The notes beneath the pieces are model-generated. The model made no database searches. It was not told the origin of the DNA and saw only the letters and a list, made by a program, of their open reading frames with translations. The translations under genes and the position numbers were made by a program. This document shows positions 1 through 7,986 of a DNA stretch of 38,180 nucleotides, piece by piece (the stretch's first letter is position 1; each line of letters begins with the position of its first letter). Source of the DNA: Pseudonocardiales bacterium (GTDB lineage: Bacteria > Actinomycetota > Actinomycetes > Mycobacteriales > Pseudonocardiaceae); the NCBI GenBank assembly GCA_019244165.1, contig JAFATA010000041.1, positions 1 through 38,180 of the forward strand, given 5' to 3'.

Positions 1-4
1 TCCG

Positions 5-92
5 CGGAGGCTCCGGGATTTGAACCCGGGAGGGGAGTAACCCCAACCGCATTAGCAGTGCGGCGCCATAGACCAGACTAGGCGAAGCCTCC
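5..92 (-). tRNA. tRNA-Ser (anticodon GCT)
   Basis: Read on the minus strand, a seven-base acceptor stem (GGAGGCT with AGCCTCC) closes a cloverleaf. The anticodon stem is CCGCA/TGCGG around the loop CTGCTAA, giving anticodon GCT for AGC/AGU serine codons. A long variable arm, as expected for class II tRNA-Ser, precedes the T-arm GGGTTCAAATCCC. The discriminator is G at position 5. The next minus-strand bases are CGG, so the CCA end is not encoded and must be added after transcription, as is common in actinobacteria. Confidence 0.95.
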
Positions 93-536
93 CGGGGCCT
101 TTCGAGGCCGCCAGACGAGCAGCGTACACAGCGTACCCTTGATCAGGCAAAGCGGGTGGCCGACTAGCCGGCGCCGCGAACGTCGCTGGTCACAGCGGCG
201 GCTGCGGTGAAGCGCCAGACCTGCGCCGTAGCCTCGTTCCCGCCCGCGATCAGGCCAGCGTCCCCGTCGAGTCGCCGGGTCCGGCGAGCACCGGGGCCGA
301 CGGGCGCCCCGAGCCGGACGACGTGCCGACCCAGACCGTCCGGCAACGGCCTGACGCCCCCGGCGGCGGGCCGACGATAAGCTGATCACAGTATGTAAAT
401 GAAGCACCCCGCAACCCAACGTCCCGTACCATCCGTATGGCCTTGTTGGCGACGAAACCCAGGGGTTGCTGTAAGCATTTCCGGACTAATCCGACAATCG
501 GGAGTAACGAGCAGTAGTAACGAGGAGTATCGTGAC
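93..536. other. Intergenic stretch without a convincing gene
   Basis: No frame here looks like a real protein; the open frames are arginine-rich shadows. It should hold the promoter of the tRNA-Ser gene (minus strand) and the promoter of the small membrane-protein gene on the plus strand. A short palindrome, GGCCTTTCGAGGCC, lies just upstream of the tRNA, but I cannot assign it a role. Confidence 0.5.
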
Positions 537-716
537 ATGTTACCAAACAAGCGTGCACGTGCGGTCATCTCGTTCGGGCGGAAATTTCTTAACCAAGTCA
601 CCGTATGGGGTCTCTGCGCTGGTAGTGGCGTGGGCGGGGCACTGCTCATCGTGGCCGTGTTGACTATTCTCGCCATCGGGCAACCACACCCGAACCCAAG
701 CCCGCAACCCTTCTAA
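537..716 (+). CDS. Small membrane protein of unknown function
   Basis: A 59-residue protein. The frame stays open upstream to 399, but the ATG at 537 has a good ribosome binding site, GAGGAG at 522-527, about nine bases away. Residues 1-20 are basic and polar, residues about 22-48 form one glycine- and alanine-rich transmembrane segment, and the tail is proline/asparagine-rich (HPNPSPQPF). I do not recognise the family. It ends 15 bases before the decayed NACHT gene on the same strand, so the two may have been co-transcribed. Confidence 0.55.
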   Translation: MLPNKRARAVISFGRKFLNQVTVWGLCAGSGVGGALLIVAVLTILAIGQPHPNPSPQPF

Positions 717-731
717 ACCGCCCAGGCATAG

Positions 732-2981
732 ATGCTGAGCCGGCGACCTCTCTGGTTCTGGATAGGATTGTTTCTGATCGTTGTGGCGACGGCCGGGGGT
801 GTGGCCGTAGTCTTCCGCCTCTACCACTCGTCTAATAATCTGGTTGAGACGCTTATCACCGTGGTCACTACGGGGACTAGTGCCGCCGCTGGGTTATGGA
901 ACCTGGCGACACGCCCGGGGCGGGCACCATTACCGCTGCACCGGGCGGCGGACGAACTGGCCGAGCAACTACGGCAGGAATGGGAGCAGACCGCCACCGA
1001 GCGGGGGCTGACCCGCCCGGCGCCGACTTTTCTGCGGTGGCAATGGTCACCTCGACAGGTGACCGGCCCGAGAGCGGAGGCGGTGGCGGGGCCGTTCGCG
1101 CCGTTGCCCGGGATGGAGCCGGTCACCGCGGAGGACCTGAGCTCCGGTGCGGTACGGGACCTTTACAGGCTCTACGCAGGCCTCGGCTCAGGACGGATCA
1201 TCATCCTCGGGCAGGGCGGCGCGGGCAAAACCGCCGCCGGGATACGGCTCCTCCTGGATGCGCTGACCCACCGGAGCGCAGTGCCGACCACGGACCGGGC
1301 CCCAGTACCCATCCTGCTCACTCCCCACGGCTGAGACCCCACCACCGAACCCTTCACCACCTGGCTGGCCACCACCCTGACCCAGGACTACCCTCTGCTC
1401 CGAGCCCCGGAATACGGCACCGACACCGCAACACGCCTCATCCACGGTGGCCACCTCGCCGTGATCCTCGATGGATTCGATGAGATGCCCGAGGCACTGC
1501 GCCCCGTGGCACTGCGCGCCTTAGACGAACAAACCAGCCTTCGACTCATCCTGTTTACCCGCACCCAGGAGCTGAGGGACGCGGTCAGCATCGGCGGTCA
1601 CCTGCGGGGAGCGGCGGCGCTGGAACTCCTGCCCATTGGCGCTGACCAGGCCGCACAGTACCTCGCCAGCACCCAGACCGACCCCCCACCCGCCCCCTGG
1701 CAGCACGTGATCAACCACCTGGGCCAGAACCCCGAGGGCGAGCTGGCCCAGGCACTGACCACGCCCCTGATGCTGACCCTGCTTCGCGACACCTACCGCC
1801 CCGGGGAGGCGGTGGACGAGCTCCTCGACGCTGACCGGTGCCCCACTCGGAAGGCGGTGGAGGATCACCTCCTGGACCGGGTGCTGACCGCCGCCTACAC
1901 CCAACACCCGGGCCGGGCGGTCCCGCCCTACCCCGTGGACCAGGCACGACACTGGCTAGCACAACTGGCTTCCCGGATGAACCAGGACCAGACCCGCGAC
2001 CTGGCCTGGTGGCGAATCCCCCGCTGGGCACCGGCATGGACCCCACGGTCGCCGTCATGAGCGGCCTCGCGGCGCTCCTCGTCGGGTCCCTCGCCAGACC
2101 AATTGCCCACCTGCATCTTTTCTCCGTAGCCGGGATCGGGGTCGTATCCGGATTCGAGATCGGGCGCACACTCTGTGGTAGGGCTGGGGTTTGTGCTCGG
2201 CGGCGGGCCACCGCAGCGGCTGGGTCGGCTGCGCTGGAGCAGTACTGATACCCGCACCAACCTCCGCACCGGGCTGGTGATCGGCTTGGCGTCCGGACTG
2301 GTGGCCGGACTCGCGTACGGATTCGGCTACTGGAAGCTCCAGTACGGGCTCCAGTACGGATTCGCCGTCGGGATCATCTACCTGCTGGTGATCGTCCTCG
2401 GCGGGCGAGGTTCTCGGCAACACAGTCAGCTCCGGGGGAGCCGGACCACCATCACCGCAACGCTGCTCCTCGGGTTTGTCATCATCATCGTCAGCACGAC
2501 CGGCTACGGAATCGTCTACATTGTGGTCGTCACACTCGGTGGACGATCTCCGCTGCAGCAGAGCCAGCTGCGGTGGAGCAGAACTACTACTCCAGTCACA
2601 CTGCTCACCGGGCTCGTGGCCGGGCTGGTGTACGGGCTGGCGATCGGGTTGGTGTACGGGCTCACCGACGGGTTCGCATCCGGGCGCACCGAAGGGCTCG
2701 TCTTCGGGCTGACGGCCGAGATCGTGGCCGGGATCGGTTCCGCGTTGGTGTCCTCCGCCGCCTGGGCAACGATGCTGACCAGCGCCCAGCTGCGGCGCCG
2801 GGGCCAGGCTCCGGCACGCCTGCTGTCGTTCCTTGACGGTGCCCGGCAACGCCAGGTCCTGCGCACCGTCGGCCCGGTATATCAATTCAGGAACGCGCGG
2901 CTCCAAAACCGGTTGCCGAAGGCTGAGAATACGCCACAAAGGGCGCCAGCGAGTCCGGGTTACGCAACGCCCCGGGGCTGA
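732..2981 (+). pseudogene. Decayed NACHT-family NTPase with N- and C-terminal membrane segments
   Basis: Frame 732-1334 encodes an N-terminal membrane anchor (about residues 8-30, with a second hydrophobic stretch near 40-55) and a P-loop GQGGAGKT at residues 160-167. It stops at TGA 1332-1334. The same frame continues directly with a Walker B-like stretch VILDGFDEM (from about 1459), as expected for NACHT ATPases, to a stop at 2060. Between about 2035 and 2160 the protein-like reading moves to another frame (MSGLAALLVGSLARPIAH). It then returns to the first frame at about 2171-2981, giving repeated Gly-Leu-Val-Tyr-Gly membrane segments typical of the C-terminus of large actinobacterial NACHT proteins. 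One nonsense change (probably TGG to TGA) plus two frame changes indicate a dead gene. Its 3' end overlaps the convergent acetoacetyl-CoA synthetase gene by about 95 bases. Intact relatives are STAND-type NTPases, some linked to phage defence; that role is inference. Confidence 0.8.
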
Positions 2982-4821
2982 CCGCGCGCGCCGGATCGAG
3001 CCCGGTGAGGATCCTCTTCACCGGTACCTCGCATTTCTTGCCGTTGAGGGTGCGGGGCACCTCGTCGATCACGATGAACCGGTCGGGCACGTGCCGTGGC
3101 GACAGGCTCTCCCGCAGCACCGCCCGCAGGGCCGGCTCGACCTCCGCCAGCGACACCCCGGGGGCGAGCACCAGGAAACAGAGCAGCTCGCCGTCCTGGC
3201 CAGCCCCGGAGGTGTCGATGACCAGTGAGTCGAGCACCTGCTCCAGGCTCTCGAGCACCGCGTAGAACTCGGCGGTGCCCATCCGCACCCCACCGCGGTT
3301 GAGCGTGGCGTCCGACCGGCCGTAGATCACGCACGAGCCCCGCGGGGTGATCTTGATCCAGTCACCGTGCCGCCACAGACCGGGGTAGGTGTCGAAGTAC
3401 GCCTCCCGCAGCCGGATGCCGTCCGGATCGGCCCAGAAACAGATCGGCATCGAGGGCATCGGCTTGGTGATCACCAGTTCGCCCACCTTGTCGTGCACCG
3501 GCACCCCGGTCTCATCCAGGGCCACCACCGCCGCCCCCAGCGCGCGGCAGGAGATCTCACCCTCCCAGACCGGCACGTCCGGCGCGGCGCCCACGAAGGC
3601 CGTGCACAGGTCGGTCCCCCCGGACACCGAGCAGATCTGCACCTGCGCGCCGAGCGCCGCAGCGATCCAGCGGAACCCTGCCGGGGGCAGTGGCGCGCCG
3701 GTCGAGCCGATCGCCCGCAGCGCGGTGAGGTCGTATCGGGTGCCGGGCCGCAGGCCGGCCTTGCGGCAGGACTGGATGAACGGCGCGGAGGTGCCAAAAT
3801 AGCTGACGCGCTCCTCGGCGGTCAGCCGCCACAGCGCGCCGAGGTCGGGGTGGGCCGGGCTGCCGTCGTAGAGCACGATCGCCGCACCCACCAGCAAGCC
3901 GCTGACCAAGAAGTTCCACATCATCCAGCCGGTGGTGGTGAACCAGAAGAACCGCGACGTCGGCCCGAGGTCGGCCTGCAGCCTCAGCGCCTTGAGGTGT
4001 TCCAGGACGATCCCGCCGTGGCCCTGCACGATGCCCTTGGGCAGCCCGGTGGTGCCCGAGGAGTAGAGCACCCACAGCGGGTGGTCGAAGTCCACCGCCT
4101 CGAACGCCAGCGGCGCACCGGAGTGCGTGGCGAGCAGCTCGGCCCACCGTCGCGGGGGCACGACCTGCCCGCAGGGCACCCCCGGCGGTCGGACGTCGAA
4201 GGACGCACCCCCGTAGCGGTAGCTGTCCACCGTGATCAGCACGGTGGGGGCCAGCGGGGTGAACCGGTCGGCAACCGCCCGGGTCCCGAACTCGGGCGAG
4301 CAGGACGACCAGATGGCACCCAGGCTGGCGGTGGCGAGAAAGGCCACCAAGGTGTCCGGCGAGTTCGGCGCCAGCGCCGCCACCCGGTCCCCCCGGCGCA
4401 CGCCGAGCGAGGCTAGCGCCGCGCGTGCCGCACCCACCCGCTGCCGGAGCAGCCCGAAGCTGAGCTGATCCCGAAAACCATCCTCGCGACGGAAGATCAC
4501 CGCCAGGTCGTCGTCGCCCTTGCCAGGGCCGGCGGCCAGGGCATGCTCGGCGTAGTTCAGCGTCGCGCCCGGAAACCACCGCGCCCCGGGCATCGATTCG
4601 CCGGTGAGCACCCGCGTGGGCCCAGTGTGGAAACGGACCCCGGCGAACTCGGCGAACGCCCCCCAGAACCCCTCCAGATCGGCCACCGACCAGCGCCACA
4701 GCGCGGGGTAGTCGGCCAGGACAACCCCCCGGGTGGTGGCCAACCACTCTCGAAAGGCCACTATCTGTGAGCGGGCGAGCGTACCTGGGTCAGGCTGCCA
4801 GAGAATCCGGGGTTCGCTCAT
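2887..4821 (-). CDS. Acetoacetyl-CoA synthetase (acetoacetate-CoA ligase)
   Basis: Activates acetoacetate with ATP and CoA to acetoacetyl-CoA, feeding ketone bodies into lipid or central carbon metabolism. This is a 644-residue ANL-superfamily adenylating enzyme, the usual size for the family. Visible motifs are the N-terminal ACS-type region, WSSCSPEFG near residues 171-179, the phosphate-binding loop YSSGTTGLPKG at about 253-263, a C-terminal HGDW, and LNGKKCEVPVKRIL near the end, which supplies the catalytic lysine region. I chose the ATG beginning MSEPRILW; an in-frame ATG 13 codons upstream would overlap the preceding gene. The dienelactone-hydrolase-like gene ends 19 bases upstream on the same strand, so the pair is probably one operon. 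The 3' end overlaps the decayed NACHT gene. Acetyl- or propionyl-CoA synthetase is less likely given the overall pattern. Confidence 0.92.
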   Translation of the reverse strand: MSEPRILWQPDPGTLARSQIVAFREWLATTRGVVLADYPALWRWSVADLEGFWGAFAEFAGVRFHTGPTRVLTGESMPGARWFPGATLNYAEHALAAGPGKGDDDLAVIFRREDGFRDQLSFGLLRQRVGAARAALASLGVRRGDRVAALAPNSPDTLVAFLATASLGAIWSSCSPEFGTRAVADRFTPLAPTVLITVDSYRYGGASFDVRPPGVPCGQVVPPRRWAELLATHSGAPLAFEAVDFDHPLWVLYSSGTTGLPKGIVQGHGGIVLEHLKALRLQADLGPTSRFFWFTTTGWMMWNFLVSGLLVGAAIVLYDGSPAHPDLGALWRLTAEERVSYFGTSAPFIQSCRKAGLRPGTRYDLTALRAIGSTGAPLPPAGFRWIAAALGAQVQICSVSGGTDLCTAFVGAAPDVPVWEGEISCRALGAAVVALDETGVPVHDKVGELVITKPMPSMPICFWADPDGIRLREAYFDTYPGLWRHGDWIKITPRGSCVIYGRSDATLNRGGVRMGTAEFYAVLESLEQVLDSLVIDTSGAGQDGELLCFLVLAPGVSLAEVEPALRAVLRESLSPRHVPDRFIVIDEVPRTLNGKKCEVPVKRILTGLDPARAVSPGALRNPDSLAPFVAYSQPSATGFGAARS

Positions 4822-4840
4822 GTCCCGTTTGTAGCGCACC

Positions 4841-5521
4841 TTAGCGCAGGTGGCTGCCAAACCAGTTGAGCGTGCGCGCCCAGGCCTCCGGCGCGAGGGA
4901 CCGGTCGGTGTCGAAGCGACAGTGCACCAGGTCGGTGGCTACCTGGGCGGAATGAGCGGCATCCCGCAGCTTGTGCACCTCTTCCTCGGGTACCTCACCA
5001 CCCTGGTCGTAGATGCCCAGCCACGGGCAGCGCAGCTGCGGCGCGACGTCCGCCAGTGCCGGCAAGGTCGCCGCCACGGGCACCACCACGCCGATCCCGC
5101 CGATGGTCACCGCGGCCCCGAGATCGCACTGGGTAGCGACGATGAGCGCCACGGTGCCGCCCAGCCCGAAGCCCACCATGCCGATCCGGTCGGCGCTCAC
5201 CCCACGCCGCGCCAACCAGTCGAAGGCGGCGCCGGTGTCGGCGCGCACGGACTCCGCGGTCAACCGCTCGACCTGGCTGCGTACGGTGTCGGCGTCCCTA
5301 GGCAGCTCACCGGCACCGTCCCGGTGGTAGAGGTACGGGACCACGGCCAGCCAGCCCTCACCGGCCAGCCCTGCGGCGAGCTTCCAGACGGCGTCGGTAA
5401 CGCCACGGGCCTCAGGCCCGACGACGATGCCGCCGCGTACCGCGGATTCCGGGGCGGCGACGGCCAGGGCCAACCTGGTACCGTCGGCCAAGAGGATCTG
5501 CTCAAGGCTACGTTGCGTCAT
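4841..5521 (-). CDS. Dienelactone hydrolase-family protein lacking the nucleophile
   Basis: A 226-residue alpha/beta-hydrolase-fold protein of the dienelactone hydrolase family. Strand and helix order fits: an N-terminal GGIVVGPEARG, a central nucleophile-elbow segment RIGMVGFGLGGTVAL and a C-terminal RFDTDRSLAPEAW. Active family members carry Cys (or Ser) at the elbow (GxCxGG). Here the position is Gly119 in GFGLGG, so the usual nucleophile is absent. An aspartate (IYDQGG) and a histidine (VHCRFD) remain near the places of the other triad members. It may be catalytically dead or use other chemistry. It is the first gene of a two-gene unit with acetoacetyl-CoA synthetase and is divergent from pat, with about 140 bases between. 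Confidence 0.85.
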   Translation of the reverse strand: MTQRSLEQILLADGTRLALAVAAPESAVRGGIVVGPEARGVTDAVWKLAAGLAGEGWLAVVPYLYHRDGAGELPRDADTVRSQVERLTAESVRADTGAAFDWLARRGVSADRIGMVGFGLGGTVALIVATQCDLGAAVTIGGIGVVVPVAATLPALADVAPQLRCPWLGIYDQGGEVPEEEVHKLRDAAHSAQVATDLVHCRFDTDRSLAPEAWARTLNWFGSHLR

Positions 5522-5660
5522 GGACCCACCATTCGTCGGCGGTGAACCCCCAGGGTGAGCGGGAAGCGTACCGGTTCAACAGCGATAACTTTGAAAATTC
5601 ACCTGTTCGAGCAGCTACTGGGGCGGGCGCTGGCGTGGCATCCGCTGCGGAGGAGACGCG

Positions 5661-6737
5661 ATGACCGCTCGCCTACGGGCTGACCTCAGCTCGTTGCCGT
5701 ACTACGTCCCTGGTCGTAGCCTTCCGGGAGCGGTGAAACTGGCCAGTAACGAGGTGCCCGCAGGCCCGCTGCCCAGCGTCATCGTCGCGATCTCCGACGC
5801 CGCCGCGGGACTCAACCGCTACCCGGATAACCGGGCCACCGCGCTGGGTGAGCGCCTCGCGCTCGAGCTGGATGTGACGCCCTCCCAGCTCGCCCTTGGC
5901 TGCGGGTCCTCGATGTTGTGCCTGCAGCTGGTACAGGCCACCTGCGGGCCGGCTGATGAGGTGCTCTTCGCCTGGCGCTCGTTTGAGGCTTACCCGATCT
6001 TCACCCAGATCTGCGGGGTCCGGCAGCGCACGGTGCCCTTGCGCGCCGATGCCCGCCACGACCTCACGGCGATGCTCAGCGCGATCACTCCGGCGACCCG
6101 GCTGGTCTTTGTCTGCAATCCCAACAACCCCACCGGCACGGCCGTGCGGGCCGAGGAGCTGGTCGCGTTCCTCGACGCGGTACCCGACGGTGTCCTGGTC
6201 GCGCTCGACGAGGCCTACCACGAGTTCGTCACCGATCCCGCGGTGGGCGACGGCATGGCACTGTTTCGCCGCTGGGACAACCTCGCGGTGCTGCGGACCT
6301 TCTCCAAGGCCTACGGGCTAGCTGGCCTGCGAGTCGGGTACTGCGTGGCGCACGAGCCAGTGGTCAACGCCCTGCATCGGGTGTTCGTGCCGTTCAGCGT
6401 CAACTCGCTGGCCCAGGTCGCCGCCCTGGCCAGCCTCGAGGTCAAGGATGAGTTGCTGGCCCGCTGCCGGGCAGTGGCCGCCGAGCGGGACCGGGTCCGT
6501 GCCGAGCTGCTCGCGATGGGCTATCCGGTACCGGACTCGCAGGCCAACTTCGTCTGGTTGCCGCTGGGGGAGCAGACCACCGCCTTCACCGAGCACTGCC
6601 TCCAGCACAAGATCGTGATCCGCCCGTTCTCCGGCGAGGGCGCCCGCATCACCATCGGCGAGGCTAGCGAGAACGACGCGCTGCTGGCTGTGGCCCGGGC
6701 GTGGCCCGGGAGTGGAGGGACTCACCCCCCGATGTAG
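5661..6737 (+). CDS. pat: Aromatic amino acid / histidinol-phosphate aminotransferase
   Basis: PLP-dependent class I/II aminotransferase of 358 residues, of the Pat/HisC2 type found in actinobacteria. It transaminates aromatic 2-oxo acids or histidinol phosphate. Evidence: the N-terminus LPGAVKLASNE and NRYPDN (substrate and phosphate region), CNPNNPTGT at about 152-160, DEAYHEF at about 183-189, and the PLP lysine in RTFSKAYGLAG (Lys216). SQANFVWLPLG and the C-terminal IVIRPF also match the family. The start has a strong GGAGGAG five bases before the ATG. The gene is convergent with moaA and overlaps its end by 16 bases. It is isolated from other his genes here, which favours the Pat assignment over a biosynthetic HisC. 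The exact substrate cannot be read from the sequence. Confidence 0.88.
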   Translation: MTARLRADLSSLPYYVPGRSLPGAVKLASNEVPAGPLPSVIVAISDAAAGLNRYPDNRATALGERLALELDVTPSQLALGCGSSMLCLQLVQATCGPADEVLFAWRSFEAYPIFTQICGVRQRTVPLRADARHDLTAMLSAITPATRLVFVCNPNNPTGTAVRAEELVAFLDAVPDGVLVALDEAYHEFVTDPAVGDGMALFRRWDNLAVLRTFSKAYGLAGLRVGYCVAHEPVVNALHRVFVPFSVNSLAQVAALASLEVKDELLARCRAVAAERDRVRAELLAMGYPVPDSQANFVWLPLGEQTTAFTEHCLQHKIVIRPFSGEGARITIGEASENDALLAVARAWPGSGGTHPPM

Positions 6738-7744
6738 CTCATCTCGACCTTTGGCAGGCCGAGAGTTACGGTGGTGCGTTCGGCTGAGTAGCGGTCCGTT
6801 CGGCCCTGCCAGATGCCGGTGATCCGCTCTTCGATCTCGGCATCGCTGGCACCGCCGCGCAGGAGCGCCCGCAGGTCATGGCCGAGATTGGAAAACAGGC
6901 AGGTGTACAGCTCACCCTTGGCCGACAGCCGGGCCCGGGTGCACGTGCCGCAGAACGGCTGGGTGATGGAGGTGATCACGCCGACCTCACCAGCCCCGTC
7001 GAGGTAGCGGTACCGGGTAGCCACCTCGCCGACGTAGGTGGGATCCGCGGGCTGCAGGGGCCACACGGCGTTGATCGCCTCGACGATCTCCGTCGCCGGG
7101 ACGACCTCGTCCATCCGCCAGCCGTTGGCGTTGCCGACGTCCATGAACTCGATGAAGCGCACGATGTAGCCGTGCTGGCGTCCGAAGGCGGCGAGATCGA
7201 GAATGTCCTGCCCGTCGTTCACCCCGCGCTTGACCACCGTGTTGATCTTCACTGGGGTCAGGCCGGCGTCCGCGGCGGCGGCGATCCCCTCCACGACCCG
7301 GGAAACGGGGATCTTCACGTCGCTCATCGCCCGGAACGTCTGCGCATCGAGGGAGTCCAGGCTCACGGTCACCCGGGTGAGCCCGGCGTCGTGCAGCGCG
7401 GCCGCCTTGCCGGCCAGCAGCGACCCGTTCGTGGTCAGGGCCACCTCGTCCACGCCCTCGATGGCGACAAGCTGTTCGACAAGCCATTCAATGCCGTGCC
7501 GGAGCAAGGGCTCACCACCGGTGAGTCGCACTTTCCGCACACCCAAGCCGGCGAATACCCGTGCCAACCGAGCGATCTCCTCGAACGTGAGCAGCTCCGC
7601 GGACTTCATGAATGGGTAGTCGGTGCCGAAGACGTCGCGCGGCATGCAGTAGCAGCAGCGGAAGTTGCATCGGTCGGTGACCGAGATCCGCAGATCCCGC
7701 AGCTCGCGCCGGAACTGGTCGTTGAGGGTGGTCATAGCGTCCAT
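6722..7744 (-). CDS. moaA: GTP 3',8-cyclase MoaA (molybdenum cofactor biosynthesis)
   Basis: Radical SAM enzyme for the first step of molybdenum cofactor synthesis, converting GTP to 3',8-cyclo-7,8-dihydro-GTP. The first [4Fe-4S] cluster motif CNFRCCYC holds Cys26, Cys30 and Cys33 (numbering from the chosen start). The second cluster is in the C-terminal FCGTCTRARLS with a further Cys in YTCLF. LTGGEPLLR is the SAM-contacting GGEP motif, and the protein ends in Gly-Gly, needed for activity in MoaA. I chose the ATG at 7744 (340 residues, family size); an in-frame start at 7804 would add 20 atypical residues, and neither has a clear ribosome site. No other moa genes are in the window, but the product would serve the NarG enzyme encoded further downstream. 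Short repeats upstream may control it. Confidence 0.93.
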   Translation of the reverse strand: MDAMTTLNDQFRRELRDLRISVTDRCNFRCCYCMPRDVFGTDYPFMKSAELLTFEEIARLARVFAGLGVRKVRLTGGEPLLRHGIEWLVEQLVAIEGVDEVALTTNGSLLAGKAAALHDAGLTRVTVSLDSLDAQTFRAMSDVKIPVSRVVEGIAAAADAGLTPVKINTVVKRGVNDGQDILDLAAFGRQHGYIVRFIEFMDVGNANGWRMDEVVPATEIVEAINAVWPLQPADPTYVGEVATRYRYLDGAGEVGVITSITQPFCGTCTRARLSAKGELYTCLFSNLGHDLRALLRGGASDAEIEERITGIWQGRTDRYSAERTTVTLGLPKVEMSYIGG

Positions 7745-7845
7745 TCGAGGTGAGTACCCCGTTCGTCCTCTCAATTCGTTGGTACGGCTGCGCTGGTTCG
7801 CCATCTCAGTCCAACGTAACCGGACCGTGCAGCATTCCTCTGCTA

Positions 7846-7869
7846 CAGCACGTCAGGCCAGCACGTCAG
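7846..7869. repeat. Tandem 11-bp direct repeat upstream of moaA
   Basis: CAGCACGTCAG occurs twice, at 7846-7856 and 7859-7869, with a 13-base period. It lies about 100-125 bases upstream of the chosen moaA start, next to the ACCACTCTTT repeats. It could be a regulator site; nothing further can be shown. Confidence 0.55.
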
Positions 7870-7872
7870 ACC

Positions 7873-7934
7873 ACCACTCTTTAACCACTCTTTCGAGTGT
7901 CGATATCCGCATTTGCGCCGCTGAACCACTCTTT
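7873..7934. promoter_or_regulatory. Three direct repeats ACCACTCTTT upstream of moaA
   Basis: Exact copies of ACCACTCTTT lie at 7873-7882, 7884-7893 and 7925-7934 (AAAGAGTGGT in the moaA direction). Spacings of 11 and 41 bases, about one and four helical turns, would put the copies on one face of the DNA, as for cooperative operator sites. They lie in the 242-base gap between moaA and the upstream ligase/kinase gene, which otherwise holds no gene. The function is inferred only from repetition, spacing and position. Confidence 0.45.
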
Positions 7935-7986
7935 TGTTCCGCAATCGAGCCAGATTACGGCCGATAACGTGGTGAATTCCGCGTTG

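Noticed and set aside
78..558. Several overlapping open frames on both strands next to the tRNA
   Set aside because: Arginine-rich, low-complexity products typical of shadow frames in high-GC DNA, with no ribosome sites or family similarity.
3367..4416. Plus-strand frame antisense to acetoacetyl-CoA synthetase
   Set aside because: Composition is a GC-driven shadow; the minus-strand gene has full ANL motifs.
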